Below are positions 19,351-30,408 of a stretch of DNA of 64,000 nucleotides, piece after piece. The number at the start of each line of letters is the position of its first letter. Positions within the stretch are counted from its first letter, which is position 1. The position numbers and the translations under genes were made by a program. The stretch is taken from assembly GCA_963210315.1 (NCBI GenBank), contig OY723322.1, positions 310,001 to 374,000 on the forward strand, written 5' to 3'. The notes under the pieces were generated by a model, which worked only from the letters and a program-made list of their open reading frames with translations, was not told where the DNA came from and did not search any database. The DNA comes from Rhynchopus euleeides (taxonomy: Eukaryota; Euglenozoa; Diplonemea; Diplonemida; Diplonemidae).

Positions 19351-19995
19351 CAAACAAACAAGACATCACTCCCCCGTCCCTGTTTGCTTGTTGAACATGG
19401 GGGGGGGTGGGGGGTGTTGTAGCGGAGGAGGATTGGGCGGGGGGGACAGAATTGTCCGCTCGAAGCAGTCCATGCAGCACCGTCATGTATCCTATTGGTC
19501 TGCATGCCCCGCACGGAAGTAGAACCTGTGTGAAGGAGGTGAAATCGTCGATCGAACAAATGTTTGCGTCTTGAGAATCTCACTCCTCCCCACGGGGGGC
19601 ACGGCAACCACAACCCCTCTCCCCACCCCGGCAGCTTCGGGTTCGACTCCCACGAGGCTCCCCAAGGGCAGTCCGCTCTGAACTCCGAAGCTACTTCCAT
19701 GCCACGGTGGGGAGCAACGGAGCAACCCGTTGTATTGTGGGAATGCTCGAAAAGATCTATAGGTGAGGGCAAGGGAACGTGTCGCCCCCCGCCGGACGCC
19801 CCCCCCCCCCCCCGGTGGGGCACATCGCTGGAGCAAAAACCTTGCTGTGTGTGGGGGGTCTTGCTCCGTATTTTATAGCGGGGTATCCCCTGCAGGCAAC
19901 AACGGGAGGTGTAACCCTCAGAGTTGCCAGGTGGACACACCCCGGACATCTCACAACGGGATAGAGAGGTGATATTGTCTGCACAGCATGTCAGC
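19351..19995. other. Intergenic, no gene seen
   Basis: It has a G-run and a C-run but no convincing ORF. It ends with GGCGT (19996-20000), the left target-site duplication of the following element. Confidence 0.45.
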
Positions 19996-20000
19996 GGCGT

Positions 20001-21067
20001 TGGGGTAATCAGGCTGGGGGAAAAAACAACAAATCACAACGAATCACACCCGATCACAACAAATCACAACGCCAAATGTTGTGATTTGTTGTGATTTGTT
20101 GTGATTTGTTGCGATTTGTTGCGATTTGTTGTGGCCAGTTGTGATTTGTTGCGACCAGTTGTGACGACTTGTGACCCTTTTGTGATGAGTTGTGATGAGG
20201 TGTGATCTGTTGTGATCTGTTGTGATCTGTTGTGATCGCGATCCAAAATTTCAAAAATTTAAAATTTTGGATCGCGATCACAACAGATCACAACAGATCA
20301 CACCTCATCACAACTCATCACAAAAGGGTCACAAGTCGTCACAACTGGTCACAACAAATCACACCACGTCACACCTAGTCACAACAAATCACAACTGGCC
20401 GTCAGCTGATTGAGGGTGTGATATGAGGGTTCTATCCAACAAGGATATCAAGGCGGCACTTTCAAAGTCCTGCCAAGGACAGCGCCACGTGGGTGTGTGC
20501 TTCTGATATATGTTATGTCATCATGTGAACCCTCCCCAGCGTGTGCCAACATCCCTGACACGCTCACGAAAAGCATGACACGGAGAAAACAGGTGCCGGA
20601 ACAACCTGCCGAGCACACGGGTAGTGCCACGTTGATCCACGCAGCGATCTCCCATGACAGGAAGCCTTGTCGCCACGGCAGAGTCGCCGCAGACTGTGGG
20701 AGAGGTGTCGCCAGTCACCTTGAGGTTGCAGTGTGTCATCAGGCTAAGACCCGTGCCCTCTTCACCTCCCCTGTTAGGTTGCTCCCATATCGTTGCCTGC
20801 TTTGGGGCCTGAAGGACATAGGGGTCCAGCAGGCACTTGAGCATCGCAAGGCATGAGTGGCTGTTTCAAACTCCTGGTGCAAGCACCCGTCATGGTCTGG
20901 GGAAGCCCTCCCAGGTAGTTTAACGTCTTGCCCAGGACAACTGGCCGCAACAAATCGCAAAAAATCACAACAAATCACAACATTTGCCTTGTGATTTGTT
21001 GTGATCTGTTGTGATCGGGTGTGATTTGTTGTGATTTGTTGTTTTTTTCCCCAGCCTGATTACCCCA
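20001..21067. mobile_element. 1.07-kb TIR element built of TGTGATTTGTTG units, 5-bp TSD
   Basis: The left end TGGGGTAATCAGGCTGGGG is repeated inverted at the right end. Inverted homology continues inward for about 70 bp through ACAACAAATCACAAC-type units. GGCGT flanks both ends (19996-20000 and 21068-21072). The left half is itself a large inverted array of 10-11-bp TGTGATYTGT units centred on about 20255 (GATCGCGATC near both sides). It has no transposase ORF. Repeat B is inserted into it at 20402-20936. The superfamily is not assigned. Confidence 0.87.
20402..20936. mobile_element. Repeat B copy 1 (535 bp), inserted in the TIR element, 11-bp TSD
   Basis: It starts TCAGCTGATTGAGGGTGTGA and ends AACGTCTTGCCCAGG. 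ACAACTGGCCG is present on both sides (20391-20401 and 20937-20947). No inverted ends are visible. A 9-11-bp duplication would suit Mutator-type transposition, but without TIRs that is only a suggestion. Reading frames inside it are conserved merely because the copies are recent. Confidence 0.85.
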
Positions 21068-21072
21068 GGCGT

Positions 21073-22211
21073 GTATTTTTCTTCCTTCCTCCAACACCCA
21101 CGCGCTTCCATCCGACGCCCACTTCGATACACTGGCTTCATTGCTTCGTGGAGGAGGAGGCCCTTGTTGTGGGCCCACAGGTTCTTTTTCAGGAACAGCG
21201 TCAAACGCCGTGTCGGAAAGCCACGGTTATCCCGCCCGGACCCACACAGAACACTGAGCATCTGGGTAAGCCATCAGGCGGGATCGGGGGTATTTCTCGC
21301 ACGGAGGAGGGGAAATAACGACGGGGCAATCGCCTCTGCCGAGAGGACTGCCTCTGCCATTCCCCGCAGAGCGGGGGGTGGGAGAAAGAGGAGAGAAAAA
21401 TCCAGAAAGAAGGAGGACCTTGTATTGCGTGATGTGAGTGCGTGCGTGCGTGTCTTATCGCGACGGGGGGAGGGCACTCTCTGACACTATACCAGAAGGA
21501 GAAGAGAAAGAAAACAATGTGCGTACAGTAGAGCAAAGGATGCTGGAGAGGCGGCAAGATAAAACGCCTGACGAGAGTGGCGACAGAGAATGAGTCTGTG
21601 GCTTCGTGATGCCTATCTCGGCTAAAAGGCGTGTGCGTGTTGTGTGTGTGGCAATCGCACTGCTTTGAAAGAGATGTGCTCATACGGGGATCTTTTTATC
21701 AGCGCAAAGAAGGGGGCTGATAAATAAGTGGTTGCACCCAAACCGTTTCACATGTTTTTGGGTCACAAAAATTGATGTATCGCCGCTTCATATTTCCGTT
21801 TGCTGGACTTGCAAGAACAAAACAAAGGTGTACTTCAATGGTAGAGACGCAGATCGCCCTGCCCTGCCCTACCCTTTTTGTGGATGTTTCTTTGGACCGG
21901 CTCCGGGGGCGCGGGGGTGGCGCAACACTATCGCAAGCATAGGAACAACATGATGCCCTTGGGCCCAGTCGAGGCGCCATGTGAGGTGAGGGCAACATTT
22001 AGCCGGCAACATCGCCCTGAGGTTGCCCATCGCACATGGTTCAAAATGGAGCTGCAGACTGCTGTCTGCTGACCAAAGTGTATATGTTGTTCAAGAGGGA
22101 ATCGGCATCGCGGCAGACCAGGACTCTTGCTTCCTTGTGTGGACCTGCCCGTGTTGCTTGTCACCCGAGTTATGTTTATTTGAACTGCATGTCTATCCCC
22201 TACGCATGGCG
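21073..22211. other. Spacer, no gene seen
   Basis: Only short frames occur, without family resemblance. An AG-rich region lies at 21380-21420. I see nothing further to annotate. Confidence 0.45.
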
Positions 22212-22270
22212 CGCGTAGGTAAAGGTGCATCATACCTCCGAAGGAGGTATGATGCACCTTTACCTACGCG
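22212..22270. repeat. Perfect 28-bp inverted repeat with 3-nt loop
   Basis: The left arm 22212-22239 (CGCGTAGGTAAAGG to CATACCTCC) and right arm 22243-22270 are exact complements around GAA. Transcribed, it would form a perfect hairpin. Nothing around it marks it as the end of a larger element. Confidence 0.95.
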
Positions 22271-22466
22271 ACGGTGTGGGTGAATTACCGGCACACAATT
22301 GTTCCGCACGTCCAAGAAGAATCTATGTCTATTCGCAAGGTGACTGGTTCTTTGGCTCGGGGAAGGAGATTCAGAAGATTCATTTTTCACAGAACTATCC
22401 GTTGTTGGGAACGCACACCCCACTCGCACACCGCTCCGCAAACCTTTGACGAAGCGGTGTTAAGTG

Positions 22467-22655
22467 GGGAAGGCACAGAAGGTTTCCCCCCAGTTGGCCC
22501 GAACCGTCAAGAAAATAAGACAAAACACCCGTCACTTCAGCTTCCACCCTTCCTGAGCGTTGACGCTTCCACACACCCACCCTCACATGGGGAGCAAGTA
22601 TAGCATTGTTCAGCGCAGAACCAGAAACATTTCTTCCCCTTTTAGCCCTTGCCAA
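22467..22655. repeat. Repeat fragments joined at GAGCGTTGACGC
   Basis: Positions 22467-22554 match 5788-5876. From 22555 the sequence is repeat A (GAGCGTTGACGCTTCCACAC to about 22650). At 5876-5886 the same two parts are separated by about 10 bp, whereas here they abut directly at the motif. Confidence 0.8.
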
Positions 22656-24680
22656 AAAAATTGACTTCTGATCAGCTTTGTTGGCCTGGGCTCACGGGCG
22701 GGTCCGTGTCGACACAGTGACGTTGTTTGGGGGCTTGCGCTTGTCCCCCCGACACCCCACCCCCCCGTATAAGATAATAAAAAATACACGCAATCAAGAT
22801 TGAACGACTTTTTTGAACGATTTCCATCTTGTCAGAGGAAGTAATGGGGTACATCAGTAGGCAGAGGAGCAAGAACAGGAAAGGAAGAATAATCGCCGGG
22901 GGCGGTGGTGCGGGGGGGTGGGTGGGTGGGTGGGGGGGGGGGGGCGGAGGGGCAGTACACATCAACAAGGAGGAACAACGAGGAGAACCAGCACTGCACA
23001 GGTGGTGGGAAGAACCCCACGCTCTGCAGGAGAGTCCAAGCCATACAGCAATCCCCTCGTGTGGATCATCACGTTTTGGAAACAACGTGGCCGTGTATGC
23101 GGCAAAAGGAAAAGAGCGAGAAGACAACTAGAGAAGAGGGGGCGGTGGGGGTCGCTTTGTGGTGGGGGGGGGGGGCGGACAGAGCTAAGAGCAAAGTAAT
23201 AACAAGGCAATAATACTGTCGTGATTGGAAAGCGGGCCTGATTTTGGGGCAATCATGGCATGGGGGCGGTGGGGTTCGCTTTTGCCAAAGAGAAGACAAT
23301 GAATAATAATAAGAAGAAACGCTGGCAAGATCGCCCAACTTGCGACGGGGTGCAGGGGTGTGTGGTGCTGGAATAGTACCCTGCATGCAAGTTGGGAATA
23401 CTGCAAGAATGCCGCGGTTGGCTTGTTTTAAATGCAACGAACAATGCGCGCGCTTCCCGCATGAGTTTCATAGGGCGCAGTGTGGGCATGTACACAGGAC
23501 AGCGGACGTCTGGTAAGTCTGCTCACAGTTGCACTCAGAGTGAAAGAAATCACGGCTAGTGGGAAAATAGCCCCTGCCAAAGGTTACCAGATACAAACCC
23601 AATATCCTGACCGCACGCACAGCAGCATTCTTCAATGATCTGTCGTGGAATCTAGGGCACATGGCAGGGATTTTCCATCGCAGATTTCACGCATTCTTGT
23701 CGGCATCAACTGCATGTTTTGGGGCGACTTTTGACAGGGCCTTTTTTGTATTTGAACATCCTGAAGAAGCTGGGGCACCTCAGGGGATCCAAACACTCTC
23801 GGCTCACAAGAAGAAAGAACCACGCACCAAAAAAAATACATACACAAACCTGACGCGAGGATACCTTTGCAGAATGAACACGGTGCAACAGGTAATAACC
23901 TACAAAGGAGATGCACCATTCGCCGCCCTTAAGATGTCTAACCCGGGCGCGATCTTGGTCAGATTCAAACGTTTCGAGCAGGGATACATAGCCTGGCCTA
24001 GGTTAGAGACTGGTGGCCCGCTTTTGAGACAACACAAGCATGCAAGGCAGCCTCCTGATCGGAACGGCATGTTCTCATGACCCCTCATCATACGACTCAC
24101 TCTAGAGCGGGGTATACACAGGACAGGCGCTTCGCCGACACATTCCTGCAGACCCAGAGCGAAGTCACAACAAGGGCATCAAAGGGTTGAAAGGCGGGGC
24201 ACATGCCGAGGGGTGCTCGGGTGCCATCGTGCGAACGACGCAACCAACATCACGGCTTATTCACGGGTGTGAACGCCATGCATGCTGACGTGTTCCGTGG
24301 GCGTCCCACCCACGCCGTTTCCCAGCGACACAAACGAGCCATATCGGGGTATACGGGACACGACACCATATTGGGGTTGCCTGACCTGACAGCCCCCTCC
24401 TTTGTCAGGTGAGGACCACGTCGGGATCGACGACGCCTCCGGCATGGCGTGCGACAGATACATCAACTGCAGGGACCTTCGTCTCTCCAATTAGATCTTT
24501 TGAACGAGCTCTCGCCGCGACCCTGCCCCGACAACGGCAGGCATTGCCCAAACGCCGCCTTCTTCCTCTTTCCCTTCTGTCTCGTTGGGGGTTTCCCTCG
24601 CCAGAGAGGGCAGACCGACCCGCACTTTTGCTTTCGCCGCATCTCTGAACAAAGCCATCACTCATGAGGGGGGACGGGGG
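22656..24680. other. Spacer, no convincing gene
   Basis: It contains G-runs at 22912-22950 and 23163-23174 and several frames of 60-140 codons with no recognisable motif. The stretch 23640-24080 is the least repetitive and could hide an exon, but I cannot support one. Confidence 0.4.
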
Positions 24681-25334
24681 GGCAGGACATCACACTTTAA
24701 GCACAGGCTATGGGTGGGTGAGAGAAGGGGGGGGGGGGGGAGGACAGGGTGTGCCGTTTGATTTGGCTGGCGCTTGCGTTAGGCTGGAGCTTCAGGGGAA
24801 GCAGCACGCCAGCGGCACGTTGTCAAGCCTTTGAGGGTGGCAGGAAAAGAGAGAGAGAGAGACCGGGGGGGGGGGGGGAACAGTTACATGGATGAAGGCG
24901 GCAAGGAGGGAGGAGGGCTGTGAGGGGAGTTAGGAAGCCGACATCTGTATGATTTTGCAAGATAAAATTTTGCGATCATTTTTTTATTTGTTTTCTCCAA
25001 GGGGGGGGGGAGGGGGGGTGTGGGGCGTGAGTGTCGTGTGGGAGCAGGAGGGGGACTGCCCAGGCACCCTTGCGGCAGATCCCACCCGGCACGGCAAATC
25101 AAGCGGAAAAAAACCTGGGGGGTGGGTGGGGACAACGAGCAACGAACAGCAAAGAGGGGGGGAAAGCTGGGTTGGGTGGGGGGGGGGGGGGGGGGTAGGG
25201 GACCAGATGTACTTGAAAAATTTGTAATAAAAAATTTTCCGACCCCAAACAAGGGTTATTGGCACCTAAAATGGGTGTACCCGCCTCAAAAATATGTCTG
25301 GGGACCCAATGAAACCGGTTTTTCACACTTAGTC
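24681..25334. other. G-rich low-complexity spacer
   Basis: Long G-runs occur at 24730-24741, 24867-24879, 25002-25018 and 25179-25195. No gene is supported. It ends at the left duplication of repeat B copy 2. Confidence 0.5.
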
Positions 25335-25345
25335 GCCCATTTTCG

Positions 25346-25880
25346 TCAGCTGATTGAGGGTGTGATATGAGGGTTCTATCCAACAAGGATATCAAGGCGG
25401 CACTTTCAAAGTCCTGCCAAGGACAGCGCCACGTGGGTGTGTGCTTCTGATATATGTTATGTCATCATGTGAACCCTCCCCAGCGTGTGCCAACATCCCT
25501 GGCACGCTCACGAAAAGCATGACACGGAGAAAACAGGTGCCGAAACAACCTGCCGAGCACACGGGTGGTGCCACGTTGATCCACGCAGCGATCTCCCATG
25601 ACAGGAAGCCTTGTCGCCACGGCAGAGTCGCCGCAGACTGTGGGAGAGGTGTCGCCAGTCACCTTGAGGTTGCAGTGTGTCATCAGGCTAAGACCCGTGC
25701 CCTCTTCACCTCCCCCGTTAGGTTGCTCCCATATCGTTGCCTGCTTTGGGGCCTGAAGGACATAGGGGGTCCAGCAGGCACTTGAGCATCGCAAGGCATG
25801 AGTGGCTGTTTCAAACTCCTGGTGCAAGCACCCGTCATGGTTTGGGGAAGCCCTCCCAGGTAGTTTAACGTCTTGCCCAG
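25346..25880. mobile_element. Repeat B copy 2, 10-11-bp TSD
   Basis: It is nearly identical to copy 1 over its whole length. GCCCATTTTCG flanks both sides (25335-25345 and 25881-25891); the outermost G may belong to either the element or the target. The few differences from copy 1 indicate a recent spread. Confidence 0.85.
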
Positions 25881-26520
25881 GCCCATTTTCGGCCCGAATT
25901 TTTGAAAAATCGGTGAAAAAAGGGGGTTTCGCCCATTATGGGCAAAATCCCGATTTTCATGAAAAAATGACAAAATCGGGGCAACTAGACCCCATTTTGG
26001 GTGGTTTTCGGGTGAAAAACGTACCCTAGACATCCCTGGGGTACATTGTATACCCTCCAGGGCCTCTAGGACCAGTAGAATCACGTGAAAATGTGTTTTT
26101 TTACCCAAAAAAAAGGACCCTGCAACCACCCTGCACACATCCTGCAACCATGTTGCAGGCACACTATAACCCAATAACCACCCAGAAACCACTGAGCCTG
26201 CCCTATAAGGGGTGTATGGGCCTGTCGGAACAGGTTTTCTACACCGAGTTGCCCAAATTCGGTCCGAGAATTTGAAAAAACTGTGAAAAATGGGGGTTTC
26301 GCCCATGTGGGGTTAATGTCCCAATTTTACGAAAAAATGATAAAATTTGGGCGACTAGACCCCATGTTGGGTGGTTTTCGGGTGAAAAATGTACCCTGGG
26401 CATACCTGGGGTACATTGTATACCATCCAGGGCCTCTAGGACCAGTAGAAGTGCGTTAAAATGCACATTTTTACCCAAAAATGACCCTGCAACCACCTTG
26501 CACAGGACTCACCCCAGAAA
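25881..26520. repeat. Tandem duplication of an about 370-bp unit
   Basis: Two diverged units share GGGGGTTTCGCCCAT, GACTAGACCCCAT, GGTGGTTTTCGGGTGAAAAA, TGGGGTACATTGTATACC and CAGGGCCTCTAGGACCAGTA. Repeat B copy 2 has inserted at the start of the first unit. It has no coding potential. Confidence 0.8.
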
Positions 26521-26719
26521 AGCGAGAAAAATGCCAAAAAATGGCCAAAAATGAGGGTTGGTGGGCCCAAAAGTGGGTAAAAACCTCCGGAAATTCATAT
26601 CCGGAGTGGGTTTGGGGGTGGGTTGGCACTGTTGACCTCCAGACCTGGATATTTCAAAAAAATTACAGTTTTTCTCAAGGACATCTGGGGGCCTAGGGGG
26701 GGGGGGGATATAGGGGAAT

Positions 26720-26968
26720 GCACATCAAAAAAAAAGAAAAGGAAAAGAAAAAAGCGAACAAAAAGTGAAAGCTAATGGGGAGGGGGTGGGTGGGGTGGGG
26801 TAGTGGATGTGGGTGTGGACAACAGAAGGTGAGGCTAGGGGTGCGGTGGTGTGTAGATGTGTGAGTGTGCGAGTGTGTCTGTTGGCCACTATTCAAATGG
26901 GGTAGAACCTGTGCGGTTCTTTCCCACTTGCGAGAGGGTGGTGGGAAGGAACAAGGAAGGCGAGACGG
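26720..26968. repeat. Repeat A fragment
   Basis: It matches 5976-6225: the CACATCAAAAAAA block, AAAGTGAAAGCTAATGGG, the GT-rich GTGTGTAGATGTGTGAGTG section and CACTATTCAAATGGGGTAGA. The GAGCGTTGACGC start is missing and the copy is truncated at both ends. Confidence 0.82.
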
Positions 26969-27452
26969 GTGCACGGGGGTGGGCTGTGGTACTGCGCATC
27001 CCCTGTCTGTCTGGCTGTGTTTGACAAGCCTCTGAGCAGCAGGCCCCGAGCACACCGCTTGCCTTACGTTGTTTGGAGTGCACAGCCACAACCCTGACGT
27101 GCGGGACGACCAGTGCAGTGGCGTCCACAAAAGTCTTATTTTTTGAACAAAGTTAGCTGCTGTGCCTCCCACAGCCCCAGAGACAGGGGCCGATGTTTCG
27201 GGATGTTCTTCATCGGTGGTTCTTCTGTCCCGCACGGCTTTTTTTTAACGACAATTACAGGCACTGCGAGAGCTATGCTACTGCGCAGGCCCGTTCTGTC
27301 CCATTGACGCCCATAATTTTGAAATCGACGTACCGCAAAGACTCCCGTTCGGAACGATCAATGGGGTGGGCACACGAGGTTGCCAGAAGGTGATTCACTC
27401 ATAGAGTTATCGACGGAGCCCGTCATCAAAACCTCTCTGCGAGAGTAAACCT
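26969..27452. other. Spacer, no gene seen
   Basis: A piece near 27085-27105 (CACAACCCTGACGTGCGGG) recurs at 43818-43836, and GGCACTGCGAGAGCT near 27260 recurs at 45055. No gene is supported. Confidence 0.4.
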
Positions 27453-27641
27453 TTACAGGGGGGGGGGGGGCGAATAGAATTACTACGGTTCAGGCCAGTT
27501 CATGATCAACTTTTTTTTCGATTTCGGTGGAGTGGAATACCACTTACTGGGGAATGCGCCCAACCCAAAATTTGGGAATTTTTCAAACATGCCATTTTGA
27601 ATAGTATTACTTAGTAATTCTATTCGCCCCCCCCCCTGTAA
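27453..27641. mobile_element. 189-bp MITE with G-rich 29-bp TIRs
   Basis: The left end TTACAG, a G-run, then CGAATAGAATTACT is mirrored at the right end (27613-27641). The G-run differs in length between the ends, as expected of slippage. No clear target duplication is visible, so the superfamily is open. Confidence 0.75.
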
Positions 27642-27742
27642 CATGATGCAGGTCGTGCACCCCCCACCCCCTCCCCACCTGAAACACCTCGAAATGAGGT
27701 GGAGGGGAGGAGGCGGGAGAGAAGGGCAAAAGAAGAACAAAC

Positions 27743-28433
27743 CAGGGGTTTTTCCAGGGGGGTCGGGGGGGGTCAATGACCCCCCCCGAGATTTTCCCGA
27801 AAATTCTGACCCCCCCGGGGGGGGTCAGTTTTTGGGTCAGTTTTTTCACATTTTCCGTGACCACAGGCAGGCGTGTTTCTAGTGGGGGATGAGGATGAGT
27901 CCAGCCAAGAGCCAGACGTTCACTACCGCGGCCTCCGGCGGCTGGGGGGCACCGCCCCCCAGACCCCCCTTGTGGCGTGTGTCTCGTACTCAAGTCATTC
28001 GATTACCATCAGAATTCAACCACTCCAGTAGCCTCAGGAGGACGCACAGAATCTACGCCCACAATGAACAGATGTTCACTACCGTGGCCTCCGGCGGCTG
28101 GGGGGCTCTGCCCCCCAGACCCCAGCTAGCGTGTGCCCGTCTAGTAACCAAGTCCTTGCGCTTCTGGCTGTGGCATATCAGGGGGTATACCTGAGGATGG
28201 CGCGAGCGGGAGAGGTACCGTGGAAGGAACCCATTCGGTTCATGACTCCAGGAATGGGAATGTGACGACACAAGGACACATGTCGCAACAGCCGGGTACG
28301 ACTGCTGGGGTCACGTTGGCAGCGAGGGCGCGAAAGCGCCCGAGCGTTCTCCCCACGGTGAAAAAAATTTCGAGGCAAAAAACACGACTGACCCCCCCCG
28401 TTTCGAAAAATCTGAATCCTAGAAAAACCCCTG
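27743..28433. mobile_element. hAT-like non-autonomous element 1 (691 bp, 8-bp TSD)
   Basis: The ends CAGGGGTTTTTCCAGG and CCTAGAAAAACCCCTG are imperfect TIRs starting CAGGG, and GAACAAAC is duplicated perfectly (27735-27742 and 28434-28441). CAGGG ends with 8-bp duplications are typical of hAT transposons. Inside are two copies of a GC-rich palindromic cassette (CCTCCGGCGGCTGGGGGGC at about 27935 and 28088) shared with the other two hAT-like elements. No transposase is encoded. Confidence 0.88.
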
Positions 28434-28535
28434 GAACAAACTGAAAAAAAAAACAAACCCACAAAAACATCAGCACAAAAATGGCATGCCGTTTTGGGCA
28501 AAAAGCTCTTCACTGAAAGATGAAATTAACCCTTT

Positions 28536-29024
28536 CTGTCCGGGAAGCCACTACAGTGGCTTTGCACTTTGCTTACGTAAGTAAATAATTATGCACTTCG
28601 AATTTTTCAGGATTTTTTTGTATGGTAAAATGGGGGAGCTCAATCTTTTCAAATGCAGCAAGGGTTCATGGGAAAGGTGGAGATCCGTCCAACGTACTGC
28701 CGGAGGACAATTGCACCCTCAGGTGAGATTTTCGGGTTTGGGTAGTCCCTCATGGCCCCTATTTACGAGTCAACCATATCAGGTGTTCTTGTGCCCCATT
28801 TCGCTCGACTCCCCCGATCGTGGAAAGCTCTGGAGTTATTCTCCGCAAAAACACATCGATATGCAGACCCACAGAACACATTTCGGCCCATCACAGGCGC
28901 GAGAGCTGGGGGGGCTGGGTGGGTATCAGAGGGTCTTGGGCAGGTATGGCCACTACAGTGGCTTTCACTTTGCCTATGCAGGCAAAGTTATTTGAATTTC
29001 GAATTTTTCAAGATTTCTTTTTAT
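28536..29024. repeat. Tandem repeat units interrupted by the 2-kb element
   Basis: Units share GCCACTACAGTGGCTTT, TTCGAATTTTTCA and CTTTTCAAATGCAGCAAG. A second unit begins at about 28950 and is cut at 29024. Its continuation, ATGGTGGAAACGGGG and TTTCAAATGCAGCAAGAG, resumes at about 31057 on the far side of the element. Confidence 0.75.
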
Positions 29025-29039
29025 CATACATCGGGCGTT

Positions 29040-29340
29040 ATTGCGTTACCAGTAACGGTAATACCGTTATTTTTTCGGTAAAATAACTTACCGTTAATAA
29101 CGTTCCAGAACGGCCGAATAACGTTATCCGAAAATCGGTAACGTTATTTTTCCGCGTTATACCGTTATCGATAACGGTAATACCGTTATTACCGTTATCA
29201 GGAACGGTAATAACGTTATCGGTAACGTTATTACCGTTATTACCGTTATCGGTAACGGTAATACCGTTATCAGTAACGGTAATAACGTTATCGGTAACGT
29301 TATTACCGTTATTACCGGTAATACCGCGTTATTTTCGGTA
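29040..29340. repeat. Palindromic array of ATAACGGTAATACCGTTAT units
   Basis: About 300 bp consists of ACCGTTAT, GGTAACG and complementary units in both orientations, so almost any sub-segment can fold on itself. It lies just inside the left end of the 2-kb element. A much shorter version lies inside the right end (31000-31035). Confidence 0.9.
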
Positions 29341-29846
29341 TTTTTGGGCAACTTCTATAGGGGGACCCTTTTCGAATTTTTTTTTCGGGGTGGCCAGAAT
29401 GGGCTGTTTTAGGCTATTTGAGGCCATTTTCGAGCAAATTTTTGGGTTTAGAGCCACGCAAAGGGTCTAAAATGGGCATGCCAATCTCAAAAAATGCTCA
29501 AAATTCCGAGAGATTTCATATTTTTCGAATTTTTTGACCGAGAAAATTCTGACCCCAAAATGTGGTCCTTGTGGTCTGGAACTGTCCGTTGTCGAAGGAA
29601 TTGGTGAAAAAATCGTGATTTTTGGCCTCTGGATCACCCATGCCGTCCCAAAAATCAAGCAAAAGAGGTTTGGTAGGTGCATTTTTGGGTGAACATGAGC
29701 CATTGTGCCAACCTGCTTGATTTCACCCGAAAATTGGAATCCGTTGAATATGGTTTCTGATGAAAATGTGAAAATTTTCGACCTTCTTCGCAGTTTTTGC
29801 CACTTCCTTGCCCCATCTTTCCCACCCAAAATCGAAGTACCGTGAA

Positions 29847-30408
29847 TGGTGTTGTTGAAAGGTCCAAATTGCGTTGGTTGTGCGTAGTTCTGCCGAAATC
29901 GTGCACACGTTGTGCATAGTGCATGTGTAACGCCATTTGCGACCAAAATGTAAATTTCCTGCACCCGAGCGTTGACGCTTCCACACACCCTTACAAACCC
30001 ACTTGCCTGATGAAGGGGGTGGTGTGTAGAGCACGTTTGGCAGGGCTGAATGACACTTTCCGCGCGAAGGTCGTGTGCGTAATTAAAAAACGGTCCGAGG
30101 GCCGGAGGCCCGAGGCCTTTTTTTACCTGCACGAGGGTGCAATTGAGGCCGATACGGGGTGCAGATGATGGTTTCTTGCACAACCCAGTCATGTTTTGCA
30201 CATCACGACGAACTCGGAAATTCCTCATATTTGCACTCCAGGTCTCATATTTGCACTGGTGCAAATATGGGACCTGGAGTGCGTGCAAATAATGACTGGG
30301 GGGTGCAAGAAAGTTCAAATTGCGTAGTTCCTGCGTACTTCGTGCGTAGCCCGAGCGTACTTTGGGTAGTTCGTGCGTATATTGTGCGAAGCGTTTTTGA
30401 CAGCACCA
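29847..30408. mobile_element. 562-bp TIR element nested in the 2-kb element
   Basis: The ends TGGTGTTGTTGAAAGG and (complemented) TGGTGCTGTCAAAAAC resemble the ends of the element at 16951-18093. Both have TTGCG-TAGTT-CGTGCGTA-type units next to the ends. No target duplication is clear. A copy of repeat R3 (29967-30073) lies inside. Confidence 0.7.
29967..30073. repeat. Repeat R3 (starts GAGCGTTGACGCTTCC)
   Basis: It shares CACTTGCCTGATGAAGG, TTGGCAG-GCTGAATGACAC and CGAAGGTCGT-like text with 53223-53336 and, inverted, with 46391-46477 at the left edge of the YR retroelement. Confidence 0.8.

Noticed and set aside
19630-19670. Possible tRNA T-arm (GGTTCGACTCC)
   Set aside because: No matching acceptor stem, D-arm or anticodon arm can be drawn upstream. 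Similar GGTTCGATCC (57428) and GGTTCAAGCC (58406) hits fail in the same way.
20497-20856. 119-codon ORF in repeat B, conserved in three copies
   Set aside because: Conservation reflects recent copying of the repeat. Both strands stay open equally well, no motif is recognised and frames differ in length between copies.
27928-28125. Protein-coding reading of the CCTCCGGCGGCTGGGG cassette (SGGWGAPPPRPP)
   Set aside because: The cassette is a GC-rich palindrome that occurs in either orientation inside hAT-like elements; the peptide is a by-product.
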